Shown: positions 47,561 to 57,661 of the stretch, piece after piece
How positions within the stretch are numbered: position 1 is the stretch's first letter
How the letters are laid out: each line of letters begins with the position of its first letter
NCBI GenBank assembly: GCA_015501605.1
Contig: JADNRZ010000006.1
Span: forward strand, 1,798,001 to 1,862,000
Direction of reading: 5' to 3'
DNA length: 64,000 nt
DNA from: Panaeolus papilionaceus
Taxonomy: Eukaryota > Basidiomycota > Agaricomycetes > Agaricales
The notes under the pieces: generated by a model
Seen by the model: the letters and a program-made list of their open reading frames with translations, nothing else
What the model was told of the DNA's origin: nothing
The model's database searches: none
Made by a program: the position numbers and the translations under genes

Positions 47561-48371
47561 AGCCACCCAACGACCCCCTAGCCGCCAGACTACGTTTACT
47601 ATATATAGGTATGTGAAGGATGTGTAGTTTAAATGAAAAGTCTTGTGAATCTAAGAAATAAAGGTTATCTAACTGTCTGTGAAAATATAAACGATGAGAC
47701 TGATAACTAAAATCACAATAAGCGACGGTTAAGGCTCGGATGAAGTTTGTATAAGAATAATAAGTTGAGCGATGAAAGGTATGATGATGATGTGTCTCGT
47801 AAGGAGTGAGAGTGTAAGTTAAGGTATAATGGGCGCTCGAAGGGCGAAGATGATGAGGTATTTCCGTTTGGCAATGAAGAATGATTGAGCAGGGGCGACA
47901 AGGATAGATGATGTCAAAATTTTGGGAGAGAGTTGGGAGTAGTAGAGTAACGGTATGAAGAATAGATCTCGTCTGAGATCGCGATGTCGAATGACCGAGA
48001 GGGAGGTGATAATGTAAGTTGAGGATAACGGGAGTTAGAGGTACTGAAGGGATTTGGGGTGGTTGGAACCTGTTTTCCGATTGCGAATGTCGAAAAGGCC
48101 TGTGTTGTAAACCTCGCCTTGAGGAATCTAGATTGAGGAATATCCGGTTAGTTTCAAAAGTCATCGCTAGGCCTCAACGTGATAATATAAATAAGCCATG
48201 ATGACGATATCGGTGTGTGCTATAAAGATAAAACGAGAGAACGGGGGTATTGAGAAGAGTTGATGGAAAGGGTATGGCGATTGCTGTTAGGTTGTTGCGT
48301 CCAAATGAAGACGCCTAGGTGTGATATGCGGTTGAAAAATTGGATTATAAGTAGAGGGAGGGAAGGGTGGG
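47561..48371. other. Gene-free, purine-rich on the + strand
   Basis: A - strand frame of 254 codons (48164-47400) is open here but is Ser/His/Thr/Leu-rich without any domain, and runs through repeat R1. I see no gene. Confidence 0.45.
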
Positions 48372-48538
48372 TCAAAAATAAAGAAGATAGTCCGCGAGCT
48401 GCGCGCGGAGAGCAGCTCGCGGTAGAATAAGGTACATGGTGGTAACGAGGAGAGTGTGTGAGGGACAATAGTGACACGTAAGTCTCTGCGCGCCCACGTG
48501 ACCAAGAAGACGGATCTCTGCGAGCACAGATCCTCCCA
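48372..48538 (+). repeat. Dispersed repeat R2, copy 1
   Basis: 167 bases identical to 49885-50051. It has a perfect 11-base-pair GC-rich stem (CCGCGAGCTGC / GCAGCTCGCGG, 48392-48422) and a second hairpin (GGATCT ... AGATCC) near its end. It directly abuts R1 copy 2, so R2+R1 may be one larger element. Confidence 0.88.
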
Positions 48539-48539
48539 T

Positions 48540-48674
48540 CTTGGTCTTGTGTGGGTGCTCGAACGTAGTGTCGGTTAGGTATGGAGCCCGACGGCATGCA
48601 TGTGGGGATGAGAAGCGTGGTTGGAAACCACGCCTCCCAGGTCGAGGGCCGATGGACGGCGGAGGATGAGCCCC
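48540..48674 (+). repeat. Dispersed repeat R1, copy 2
   Basis: Identical to 47426-47560; follows R2 with a single base between. Confidence 0.88.
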
Positions 48675-49140
48675 CAGAGCGGGTGAGGCCGCCCAGACGA
48701 TGACGGCCATCGGCTCGCCCCCAGTGGCGGTGAGACCGCGATAAATCCCAGTGTGGAGTAATTTTGACGGATAAAGGTTGAATGAGGAAGGGAGGTGTGA
48801 ATTCCAATCTCTGAAGTAAAATATGTGGGCAATAATGGCGATATTAAGGGATGACGAAAGGGGGGGGGGAGGTAATAAATAGGCGCCGAGAACCAGGCGC
48901 TAAGTTTAATGCGACAAGGGCAACCCGAAGTGCTACGTTAATGGGTACTTACAAGTATTGAGGGTTGACAGACTTGTAACCGTAAAGGGAGCAGGCTGCC
49001 CGGTGACAGAGCTCAATCAGAACTCATAAGGGGGGGAGGCCTAAGCCAGATAAAGGCACAAGCAACATGTATTTGTGATCGAGGAGCTCAGAGCACTGGT
49101 ACATGATGGTAAGCATGTAGGTTTGGTGTGAGTATGTAGA
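48675..49140. other. Gene-free repeat-rich DNA
   Basis: Contains a run of nine G at 48861-48870 and AGGCGCCGAGAACCAGGCGC at 48881, a GGCGC-flanked partial palindrome. No gene seen. Confidence 0.4.
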
Positions 49141-49412
49141 CTCATAATGGGTATGTAGGCCCATGATGGGTGCGTAGACCCGTAATTAATGAGCTTGTGG
49201 GCTCGTAATGGGTGCGTAAACCCGTATTTAATGAGCTTGCGGGCTCGTAATATATGAGTATATAGGCTCATATTGTAAAGTGAGCACGTAAGGCTCATAG
49301 TATAAATGAGCGCACAAGGCTCGTAGTATAGGTGAGCGCGTAAGGCTCGTAATGTAAGTGAGCACATAGGGCTCGTAGTAGGGTGAGCACGTAAGGCTCG
49401 TAATATAAGTTT
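49140..49412 (+). repeat. Tandem repeat with hairpin-forming units
   Basis: First two longer units (about 42 bases, GGGTGCG..ACCCGTA plus GAGCTTG..GGGCTCGTA), then six units of 25-28 bases of the form TGAGCRCGTAAGGCTCGTA. Each unit has GAGC ... GCTC, so each can form a small hairpin. Confidence 0.75.
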
Positions 49413-49884
49413 TAGCGCAGGCGCAATAAGGAGCGCCGCGCAGTTAACCTGTGGGCAAAGGGCGAGTGAGTCAGAGAAATAAAACAGGGAGTATGAGTTG
49501 GGAGGGGATAGGAGGGAAGATGAGTGGATAAGAGGAGGTAATAGATGAGATAAATGAGAAGACATGATGGATGAGATTTGATTCGGAATGGGGAAAGGGG
49601 ATAGACGAGAAGGAATGTAGGGTGAGTTACAAGGTGGTGTTGAATTGTGAGTGTTGGAAAAACTGGGACGGAAAGGTAAAAGAAATAATTGAGAGTGCTG
49701 GGATATTAGGGTGAAATGGGTAAGAAGAATTGGGCGTAAAGGATAAAAGAGTAGAGTGGTGAGGGTAGAAGTAGAGTCGCCAGCAACTCTATGGAAATGT
49801 GATGAGTGGATCGTGTACGAGTTAGTGGTTTAGTTTGTGGATTGGATATCGGATGTCGGAAAATGATAATGTATGAATGGTGAA
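49413..49884. other. Gene-free repeat-rich DNA
   Basis: Purine-rich on the + strand with many GTGAG and GGAGG words. The - strand frame at 49565-49041 is an open low-complexity frame, not a gene. Confidence 0.4.
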
Positions 49885-50051
49885 TCAAAAATAAAGAAGA
49901 TAGTCCGCGAGCTGCGCGCGGAGAGCAGCTCGCGGTAGAATAAGGTACATGGTGGTAACGAGGAGAGTGTGTGAGGGACAATAGTGACACGTAAGTCTCT
50001 GCGCGCCCACGTGACCAAGAAGACGGATCTCTGCGAGCACAGATCCTCCCA
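49885..50051 (+). repeat. Dispersed repeat R2, copy 2
   Basis: Identical to 48372-48538. It ends only about eight bases before BTB exon 3 sequence resumes at 50059, so it marks the right edge of the foreign segment. Confidence 0.88.
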
Positions 50052-50058
50052 ATCCCTC

Positions 50059-50420
50059 TGTACCTCGATCTGGTGGTGAAGACTGACCTGTATACTTGAC
50101 CTCGCCACAAACTGGGATTTCCAAGAGGTGGGTTCTTGGATTTACTCATCTCATCAGTACACTGCTCATTGTTCTGCGGCATGCACATTACGTATTTAAG
50201 ACATGATATCGTGATCCAGCGGAACATTAAACAACCATTCTAGGTAATTATACGGATACTGTGTTACTTTTGACGTCTTTAAGGAACCGGTGGATGAGTG
50301 GCTGGCTATGAGGGAATAAAGTGTCAGAGATGAACAATTGTAACGTTTTCCCTTGTAGGCTGTCTGCTCGGATGATTATTGCAGACAACTTTTCCGTAGT
50401 TAATTACCAGTCCTTATCTC
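50059..50420 (+). pseudogene. Right half of a split BTB-array relic (exons 3-4)
   Basis: Starts within exon 3: CTCGAT then TCTGGTGGTGAAGACTGACC corresponds to the (V)D..SGDED-W region, and CTTGACCTCGCCACAAACTGG and TTCCAAGAG to LDLATKW and FQE before the intron. Decayed exon 4 follows: GATACTGTGTTACTT, then NRWMSGW, a stop, and VFPCRLSARMIIADNF. It has no exons 1-2 of its own; the relic that ends within exon 3 at 41572 would supply them. The following 50421-50797 holds only the promoter word of the next gene. Confidence 0.65.
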
Positions 50421-50564
50421 CTCAACAGGTCTTGAGTGAGTATCTTTTATATAGGCTTGAGAGTATACGCAGCATTTTTCAGACTATATGTAAGTAACAT
50501 ATCTTAGAGCATGATGGTTGATGCGATCTCCCTTTTCCTGCATCATGGGAGCCAGACCTCGAAG

Positions 50565-50574
50565 TAGGCGCCCA
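50565..50574 (+). promoter_or_regulatory. Array element upstream of the gene at 50798
   Basis: TAGGCGCCCA, 233 bases before the ATG, then ACGCCTCATG. Confidence 0.55.
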
Positions 50575-50797
50575 CGTAATCGAAACGCCTCATGCCTTCC
50601 ATGGATGCCGGTGGCAGCGTGGGACTGAATCAAAGCTCCCATCAACAAATGACCTTGTTGCTTCGCTCCTTTACTTTCATCCACCTACTTGAACAGAACT
50701 AGCCTATGCTTGACAAATTACTGCTCCATTCCAGTCGTTCAACTTACACATATTCGAGCTTTCGTAGTCAACCTCAACCACTGCAACATCCCTGACC

Positions 50798-52733
50798 ATG
50801 TCTTTTGGCTTGGTATCCGAAGCATCCACGAGGAGTTCCAGTATCGATATGTCGTTCTCTGAATCGGACATTGGCTTCACTCAACTTGACATGGACCTAA
50901 ATGTGGACAACGTCGCTTCCCAACTGAATCAACACAACATTGCATCAAGCAATACAGAGCAAGAGAACCAGAACCAGATGACGACCCCAATGGAACGCGA
51001 TCCTATATATTTCTGCGAAAATGTGGTTTTAGCGGTACATCTTCCTTGGTACTAGGTTCAACTCAAGGGACTAATTGGGATGCAAAGGCTGAAGACAGAT
51101 TGTTTTGCGTTCCCAAAGGCGGCCTCGCGAATCACGGAACCTATTTCCAATCACTCTTCAGCAGACATGGCTCCCATGATCAATTACCCCTCGCAGGTAG
51201 TTCAGAACAGCACCCCATCGTCCTTGAAGGAGTTTCAAAGAACCATTTACACAACTTTCTGAGAGTAATATATCCGTTGTACGTGTCTTTGTGCCACAAA
51301 CCTTCACAGTTGTCACTGACAAGTTGGTTTATCTGGCTCTAGTTATGGTGTCGATGTGCCTTTCGGCGACGAACATTGGATTGGCATCCTCGACCTTGCA
51401 ACGAAATGGGGCTTCCAAGAGGTGTGTTCTCGCATTTAAAAATCCCTGTCGCAAGACGAACTTACACGTTGCACGCACCTCCATTGAGGTCCGGGAAACT
51501 GCTATCACACATCTCGAGCACCTCTTTACTTCTGGTTCGTCTCGTCGTGACCCGATTGTTGCACTGTTTCTCTGCCAGAAATACGGCGTCCAAAAGTACA
51601 TGAAGCAGCAGTTTGAAGCAATCATAACCTCTATCAAGGCCCCTGATAGCTCGACGATGTTGGCTGGCGGTATCAGCACCGATACGGTGCTGGTGTTGAA
51701 GGATCTGAGGGACCGGTGGATGAGTGGTATGCTTTGGGGAGAAAAAGGCTCTGGATCCTCCGACATTTTCCCTCGCAGATGGTCTGCGCGGAAGATTGTC
51801 GAAGATCACTTTGCTGCATTGGATCCCCGACCGATGACGCAGGATGAAAAGGATCTCGACGCGTGTTGGGTTCAAGATGAGGCGAAATGGCTAGAAGACG
51901 AAGTCAGGTGCATGAAGGAAGCGGAGAAGGATGAAGTTGCGGTGGGAGGGAACGAAGAGATCGGAGAGACGGGAGACAGGCCTGACGAATGCGTTCAGCC
52001 GGGTGAGGAGCTGGTGGATGACGAAGCCACTGGTGCAAGTGCGACCGATGAGGACGTCCCGGACGACATTGGGGCGCAAAATGAGAAGCTCATCCTCCTC
52101 CATCGCGATAAACATGAGATCGCCGAGCTTGTCCAAGAATTGAAGGAAAAGGGCGTTAATGATGCGGATTCAGAGATGCAGTCGCTGAAGAGTGTCGTGG
52201 AAGAATATGACCGAAAGCTGCGGGAATACTGGGGGAAAGGTACGCTCACGGCTTCTATGTTCTAATTTTCTTTCTGACATTATAATGCAATGTTTATGTC
52301 TGTCCGCAGTGACCGGTTTGCCAGCATCTCAAACCCAGAAGGACGCGGCGGGTGGTCGTAAAACAAAACAGGTTGTTGATTTGGGTGGTTACGATGCACA
52401 GGACTCTCGCCAGAAACTTGAGCAAGTGATCCAGGACCAACTACACCCGGGTGCAAAATCTTTGGCTTTCTCCATCCGTCTTGGTAGCGGTAGCATCAAT
52501 GCGCAAATACGAAACTCTGTGATGAACAGCATTTTGAGTCGGTGAGCATAAATCATGATATTTTATTAGTTCAAGATTTGATCAGACGGCTCGGATACTT
52601 CTTCGTCTCATCCAGATATTCCTTGTCTGCTGATAGCTGTTCATATAACGGAAGGATACAATACGAAATTGGATTATCCAGTACGGATTTCGGAAACTGG
52701 TTAGAAAGATTCAGGAGCAACCGTATCCTTTAA
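50798..52733 (+). CDS. BTB/POZ-like protein, type A
   Basis: Six exons: 50798-51034, 51088-51278, 51343-51421, 51489-52239, 52310-52541, 52616-52733; 535 residues. N-terminus MSFGLVSEASTRSSSIDMSF; exon 1 has a duplicated NQ pair (ENQNQM) and ends YFCENVVLA. BTB core DRLFCVPKGGLANHGTYFQS with a two-residue insert (HDQ) before LPLAGSSEQ. Exon 3 FGDEHWIGILDLATKW. Exon 4 RDPIVALFLCQKYG, WMSGMLWGEKGSGSSDIFP, ECVQPGEEL, LILLHRDKHEIAELVQEL. Exons 5-6 SRQKLEQVIQDQLHPGAKSL and FGNWLERFR. Exons 1-2 look closest to the gene at 21297, introns 2-3 to that at 32343, which suggests exchange among copies. The intron 3 acceptor is the less common TTGAG. Confidence 0.79.
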
Positions 52734-52951
52734 CAACCTGCCAATATTTTGATGAAGGTGCCTACTGGGGAACTGAGGAAGGTAAATGATGCAAACATAT
52801 CCCATTATCTCTAGGATGGTACCTCTCGTACCATTTGTAATTATATATGTAATTCTTAGTATTACCATAATATGGGTTCATGCAGTCCTTGTGACCAACA
52901 GATCATATCTGCTCATCGAAGACTACCAGTCCGATAAAGGATTACTTTAGA

Positions 52952-52961
52952 TAGACGCTCA
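52952..52961 (+). promoter_or_regulatory. Array element upstream of the gene at 53124
   Basis: TAGACGCTCA (one mismatch), 172 bases before the ATG, with GGATGCATCGTGG following. No other feature in 52734-53123. Confidence 0.5.
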
Positions 52962-53123
52962 AGCACAGGATGCATCGTGGTTGACAACGTGGAGTCATAT
53001 TACTAAGTACAAGCACTCCCAAGAAAATTCATCTTGCTCCTTCGTTTCTTCCTTTACCCCACATATTTCAAAGCCTTCCTCAGTGTTCATCTCACAACTC
53101 AATCATACCACCGCATTAAGCAG

Positions 53124-55297
53124 ATGCGCGATCGTGCTTCGTCTGAGATCTCTACACACTCAAGCCTGGAATTTTCGTATTCAGACGTAGAAAGCATTAG
53201 CTCCCTTCTTAACATGACCGATATCAATATCGAGAAAGATGCGCACTCTGCAAGCCCGGCCCCCCCTACCTTTCCAACTGGAATGGCCAAGGGCGACCTC
53301 GAGGAACTTGACGCCCCTTTGGTTCCACAAGTCGTGGATGTCCTCGATCAACCCAGACCCGAATCTAAATCAAGCACCAAAAATACAGATAAGCTACACT
53401 CCGACTCTGACTTCCACTTGGCTCAACTCGACATGGACCTAAATGCGATAAACACTTTAACTCAGCCCGACCAAAATACGGTTGCGTCAAGGACTAAAAA
53501 GAAAGAGATGTATATGGACCTTGCAACTTTGGAACGAGACCCCGTCTACTTCTGCGAGATTGCTCTGTTGGTGGTGCGTTAGTGTTGGTAATCTGTGCGA
53601 TTATGCGAATAACTGTGTTTTGAAGGCTGAAGACCGGGTGTTCTGTGTTCCGAAGGGCGGACTCCTCGAGCACGGAACCTACTTTCAGTCGCTTTTCGGT
53701 AATCAACCGCATGACGACGTCAAAGATGAGACACCTGCTACAGGTAGCTTGGGGCGAAGCCCTATTTTCCTGCAGGGCATTTCAAAGGTCCACTTCCACA
53801 ACTTTCTGCGAGTGATATACCCATTGTATGTATCGTAAAATCATCAAGCTCCGGAATTCTCATTTATCTGGTCTTGTCTTAGTCATGGAGTCGATGTTCC
53901 TTCTGGGGACGAGCATTGGCTCGGAATACTTGACCTTGCCACGAGGTGGGGCTTCCAAGAGGTGCGCCTGTCCACGAGGCAATCTTACTTACCTCATGAT
54001 CATGTCCACCGATCCAGGTCCGAGAAATCGCTCTTCTACACTTAGAACACCTCTTTACCTCACATGATCGCAACCCCCTCCGCGCTCTTGTCCTCTGCCA
54101 GAAGTACGACATCCACAAATACATAAAACAACAGTTTGAAGCGATTGTCACTTCAATCAAGCCTTTCGATAGCTCAGCAATGCTGGCTGGAGGGATTGAC
54201 ACTGATACGGTGCTGCTGCTGATGGGCATGAGTAATCTCTGGATGAGTGGTATGCTCTGGGGTGCTAAGCGATCGGAAAATGGTACTTCCAACTATTTTC
54301 CTCATAGGACGTCTGGACGGAAGATTGTCGAAGACCACTTCGCTGCATTGGATGCCCAACCCCTGCTGCAGGACGAGGTGACCGAAACGGCCTGGATACA
54401 GGATGAAGCAAAGCGATTGGAAGATAGCGTAAAGCGTTTGGAGGAAGCTCAGAAGAATGATGATGCCATGCGACAGGAACTCACCAGGGCCGATCCGGTG
54501 GAGGAAAATGTGCCTGTAGATACGGATCTCCAACTTGAAGCTCAGCAGAGGGAGAACCCCTGGGACGAAGAATGCGCTTATGACATCGATTCCAACGAGG
54601 ACATCCCTGACGATATTGAAGCACGTATCGAGAAACTGATCTTGCTCCATCGTAATAGGTACCGTAATGTCAAGTACGTGCAAGACTTGAAGGAAAAGGG
54701 TGTCGATGGGACCAATTTAGGCATGCGATTGCTGACGAACATCGTGGACAAACACGACCGGAAGCTGAAGAGATACTGGGAGAAAGGTGTAGTTTGATTC
54801 TGTTTTACCCTCAGTTCTTTTTAGCTTTTTTACTGATAATAAAAATGCTTGACCTTCATAGTTACTGATGTACCTGCAACACTTTCCCTGGACGACCCTA
54901 CTTCGGAAAATGCGATCAGTGTTGATCTATCCAATGGGAGGTCTGCGAGTTCTCATCAGAAGATTGAACAGGCAATCAAGGGCCTATTGTGTCCGACGGC
55001 CAGATCACTCGTCCTTTCTATCAGCTTTGGTACCAACAAGATAAATGTACCAAACCGCAAGTCAGCAGCAAATGACGTTCTTAACCGGTGAGAATAAAGG
55101 GTTGATTTTATGTGGTTTTACCAAGCACTAGTGCTGACCATCACGCTTTTAATTTGTCTCAAAGCTTTGGTCTGCTGCCCTACACGCAATCTTTTGAAGA
55201 AAGTAAGCCTCAACGCTGCAAAGTGAACCTATCTGAAGAAGAGTTCGGAAGCTGGTTGAGGGGATTCAAGGGACGCAATGATATTCCCGCTTTATGA
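53124..55297 (+). CDS. BTB/POZ-like protein, type E, with composite exon 1
   Basis: Six exons: 53124-53573, 53626-53825, 53883-53961, 54018-54786, 54862-55087, 55165-55297; 618 residues. Exon 1 is unusually long (150 codons): after the type E start (MRDRASSEISTHSSLEFSYS) it contains a second Ser/Asp motif, SDSDFHLAQLDMDLNAINTL, which is the type A N-terminal motif. BTB core DRVFCVPKGGLLEHGTYFQS and FLRVIYP. Exon 3 GDEHWLGILDLATRW. Exon 4: RNPLRALVLCQKYD, MLAGGIDTDTVLLLMGMSNLW, an acidic linker, then KLILLHRNRYRNVKYVQDL. Exons 5-6 SSHQKIEQAIKGLLCPTARSL, FGSWLRGF. I took the ATG at 53124 over the in-frame one 90 bases upstream because paralogues start here. Confidence 0.78.
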
Positions 55298-55519
55298 AAT
55301 TGGGGTTCATGTGTTGGCGTGCCCGATCGAGTACGTCCTTTGAAAGGCTACTCCAATGCCCGTTACAAGTAAAGCAGTATGTCTTATCTAGTCTTCATTT
55401 CAAATGCACCTTTTGCTATTCTTCTTCACGTAACTTCATTACTGTTGAACTCTAACGCAAAAAATGATGCAACACACGTCAGGCCATATTCAGGACCAAG
55501 ACACGTTATGTGTTCTCGT

Positions 55520-55529
55520 CAACGCCCGC
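55520..55529 (+). promoter_or_regulatory. Weak array element upstream of the gene at 55681
   Basis: CAACGCCCGC keeps only the ACGCCC core, 152-161 bases before the ATG. It is the poorest match in the array. The gap 55298-55680 shows nothing better. Confidence 0.25.
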
Positions 55530-55680
55530 AATGACGAGCCAACCAAAACGTGGCGTCGTATATAAATAGAAGCAGATCGACGAGGATCAGTCTTTTCGCT
55601 TTTCTTTCCTGACCACCACGAGTTCCAACCCTGTCCAGATAGCCATATCACAATCGCAGCACATCGTCGCACACCAGCCA

Positions 55681-57289
55681 ATGCGCATCCGCGCCCCATC
55701 CGACATCTCTACGAACTCAAGCCTCGAATTATCTTATTCAGACCTCGAAGGTATCAACTCACAGCTCAACATGGCTGAGAATTCCGAAAGCCCCAAGCGG
55801 ACTCCGCACACCTTCCCTACTGAGCTTCCCCAAGTCAAAGATGCGCCTGAGGCTCCTTCGATTCCACAAGGTGTCATCAACGATGAACCCATACCTAGTA
55901 AGCTGACCATACGAAAGGATAACCTGTTTTATTGCGAAAATGTCGTGCTCAAGGTGCTGAGCTTGAGGCTTTTTATCTTTCCCGGATTATCGCTGATCAT
56001 TATCGGGATAATCAGGTCGAGGACACCTTATTCTGCGTCCCCAAGACTGGCCTAGTCAAATCTGGAACCTTTTTCGATGGTTTATTCAATCAAGATGCAT
56101 CCGAAATCGCAATCTCCCCCTCCCAAGGCAGCTCAGATGAAGATCCCATCGTGCTGGATGGCGTTTCAAAGGACCATTTTCAAGATTTGTTGAGGTTGAT
56201 CTTCCCCTTGTGCGTCTTCTTTTCACGCTGTCGTGTATGTTACATCCCGCGCCAATTTTGCTTTCACCATTCAGCTGTGGCGTCGATAGCCCAAACACCG
56301 ATGAACAATGGCTGGGAATACTTCACCTCGCAACTCAGTGGGACATTTTTCATGTACGCAGCTTTCAGTGCTCTCGTATTACGCGTATTTAACAGTGCTC
56401 ACATCTTCATCCTTATTCTATTATCCTCTAGATTCGTGAAGCTGCCTTAAAACATCTAGAGCATCTTTTTCAATCGCCAGGTTCTGTCACACCCCATGAC
56501 CCCATACGTGCTCTGGCTCTCTGCATCCAGTATGGGATCAACCAGCACATTGTTCACCAATTTGAGCTTATCATTACCTCAATGACACCTCTTGAGCATG
56601 GAAAGATGATTGACGCAGGCATAGATGACGATGTAGTCTGGCACATTGCGTATATGAGGGAGAAGTGGCTCTGTGGCAAGATTTGGGGGATGAATCGTCA
56701 TCCTTCCCTGGTTAATCACCCATTGGGGCTGTTCCCGAACCGTATTTCTGCCCAACAAATTGTCGAGGATCTTCTCGGGCGCAGTAACCTGGTGAAGCTC
56801 CAAAGTTCGGTGTCAATGTCCGAACCTAAAAACGACGCGATGTTGGAAGAGGAAGCACGGCTCGAGGTTGATGTGTGGCGTTTGAAAGTCCAAGAAGCTC
56901 AGATTGTGGACATGTTGATTAGAGAGCAAGCAGAGGCAGAGGCGAGGGAAATACGTGAAAGGGAGGAAGTGGCGAGACGAGCTATTGAAGATGAACAGAG
57001 ACGCACGGCAATGGAGGAGAGAGAAAGGGAGGAGAGGTATGAGGCTGCGCTGACGGTTGTAGCAGCAGAGGATGGAAAAACGGGGGAAGAACAAACATCT
57101 GGACTCACAGCGGCTCTGAAGGTTATCAAGGAAGAACAAGAGAGACGTCAAAGGTCGGCAGAGAGCGTATTCGTGAGGGATGCCACATCAGAAACCGCTG
57201 AGAGACATGCAAAGGAGGAGAATGCAAGTTCTCCGCTGCCAGTGGCAGAATCAGGAGGGGCAAAGAAAAAGAAGTGGAAAAAGAAGTAA
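55681..57289 (+). CDS. BTB/POZ-like protein, type C
   Basis: Four exons: 55681-55953, 56016-56209, 56275-56353, 56432-57289; 467 residues. Exon 1 MRIRAPSDISTNSSLELSYS, ending FYCENVVLK. BTB core VEDTLFCVPKTGLVKSGTFF, DPIVLDGVSKDHFQDLLRLI. Exon 3 DEQWLGILHLATQW. Exon 4 HDPIRALALCIQYG, MIDAGIDDDVVWHIAYMREKW, then a Glu-rich coil (REREEVARRAIEDEQRRTAM) and a Lys-rich end (GGAKKKKWKKK), which could act as a nuclear or nucleic-acid contact. The donor of intron 1 is GTGCTG. It has the most degenerate promoter word in the array. Confidence 0.77.
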
Positions 57290-57485
57290 GGTATTGCATT
57301 TGGATAGATCTACTCGAAACTCGCCTTCTGAAGGGCGGCATTGTACAAGTTTCCCTATATTCTTTTTTTAAAAATAAATGAATGAATGAGTGAATACTCG
57401 TCATGCTCTCACCGGTACAATCAGTAACACATATAGGGATATGTTCAAAGAACTGGCAAAAAGCTTGCGTTCTGTGAGCTTCAAA

Positions 57486-57495
57486 TAGACGCCCA
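57486..57495 (+). promoter_or_regulatory. Array element upstream of the gene at 57662
   Basis: TAGACGCCCA, 167-176 bases before the ATG, with GGTGCCTCGTGG following. The only feature in 57290-57661. Confidence 0.6.
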
Positions 57496-57661
57496 CGCGC
57501 TCGGTGCCTCGTGGCCCGACAAAGCGGAGTCATCATTCTAAATTTATCATCGACCCTGAGAATCGACTTCTTCCTTCTCTCCCTCGAAGTTCATTTTCCC
57601 TTAATCACTTGTTTCAACTTAACGCACCCTCTCAGGATAATACGACTCAACCACTGTCTAG

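Noticed and set aside
47400..48164. 254-codon open frame on the - strand
   Set aside because: Composition is His/Ser/Thr/Leu-rich, no domain, and its C-terminal part is repeat R1, which also occurs elsewhere in another context.
49041..49565. 174-codon open frame on the - strand
   Set aside because: Produced by the tandem repeat (LRAHKLI-type periodic residues); no gene-like features.
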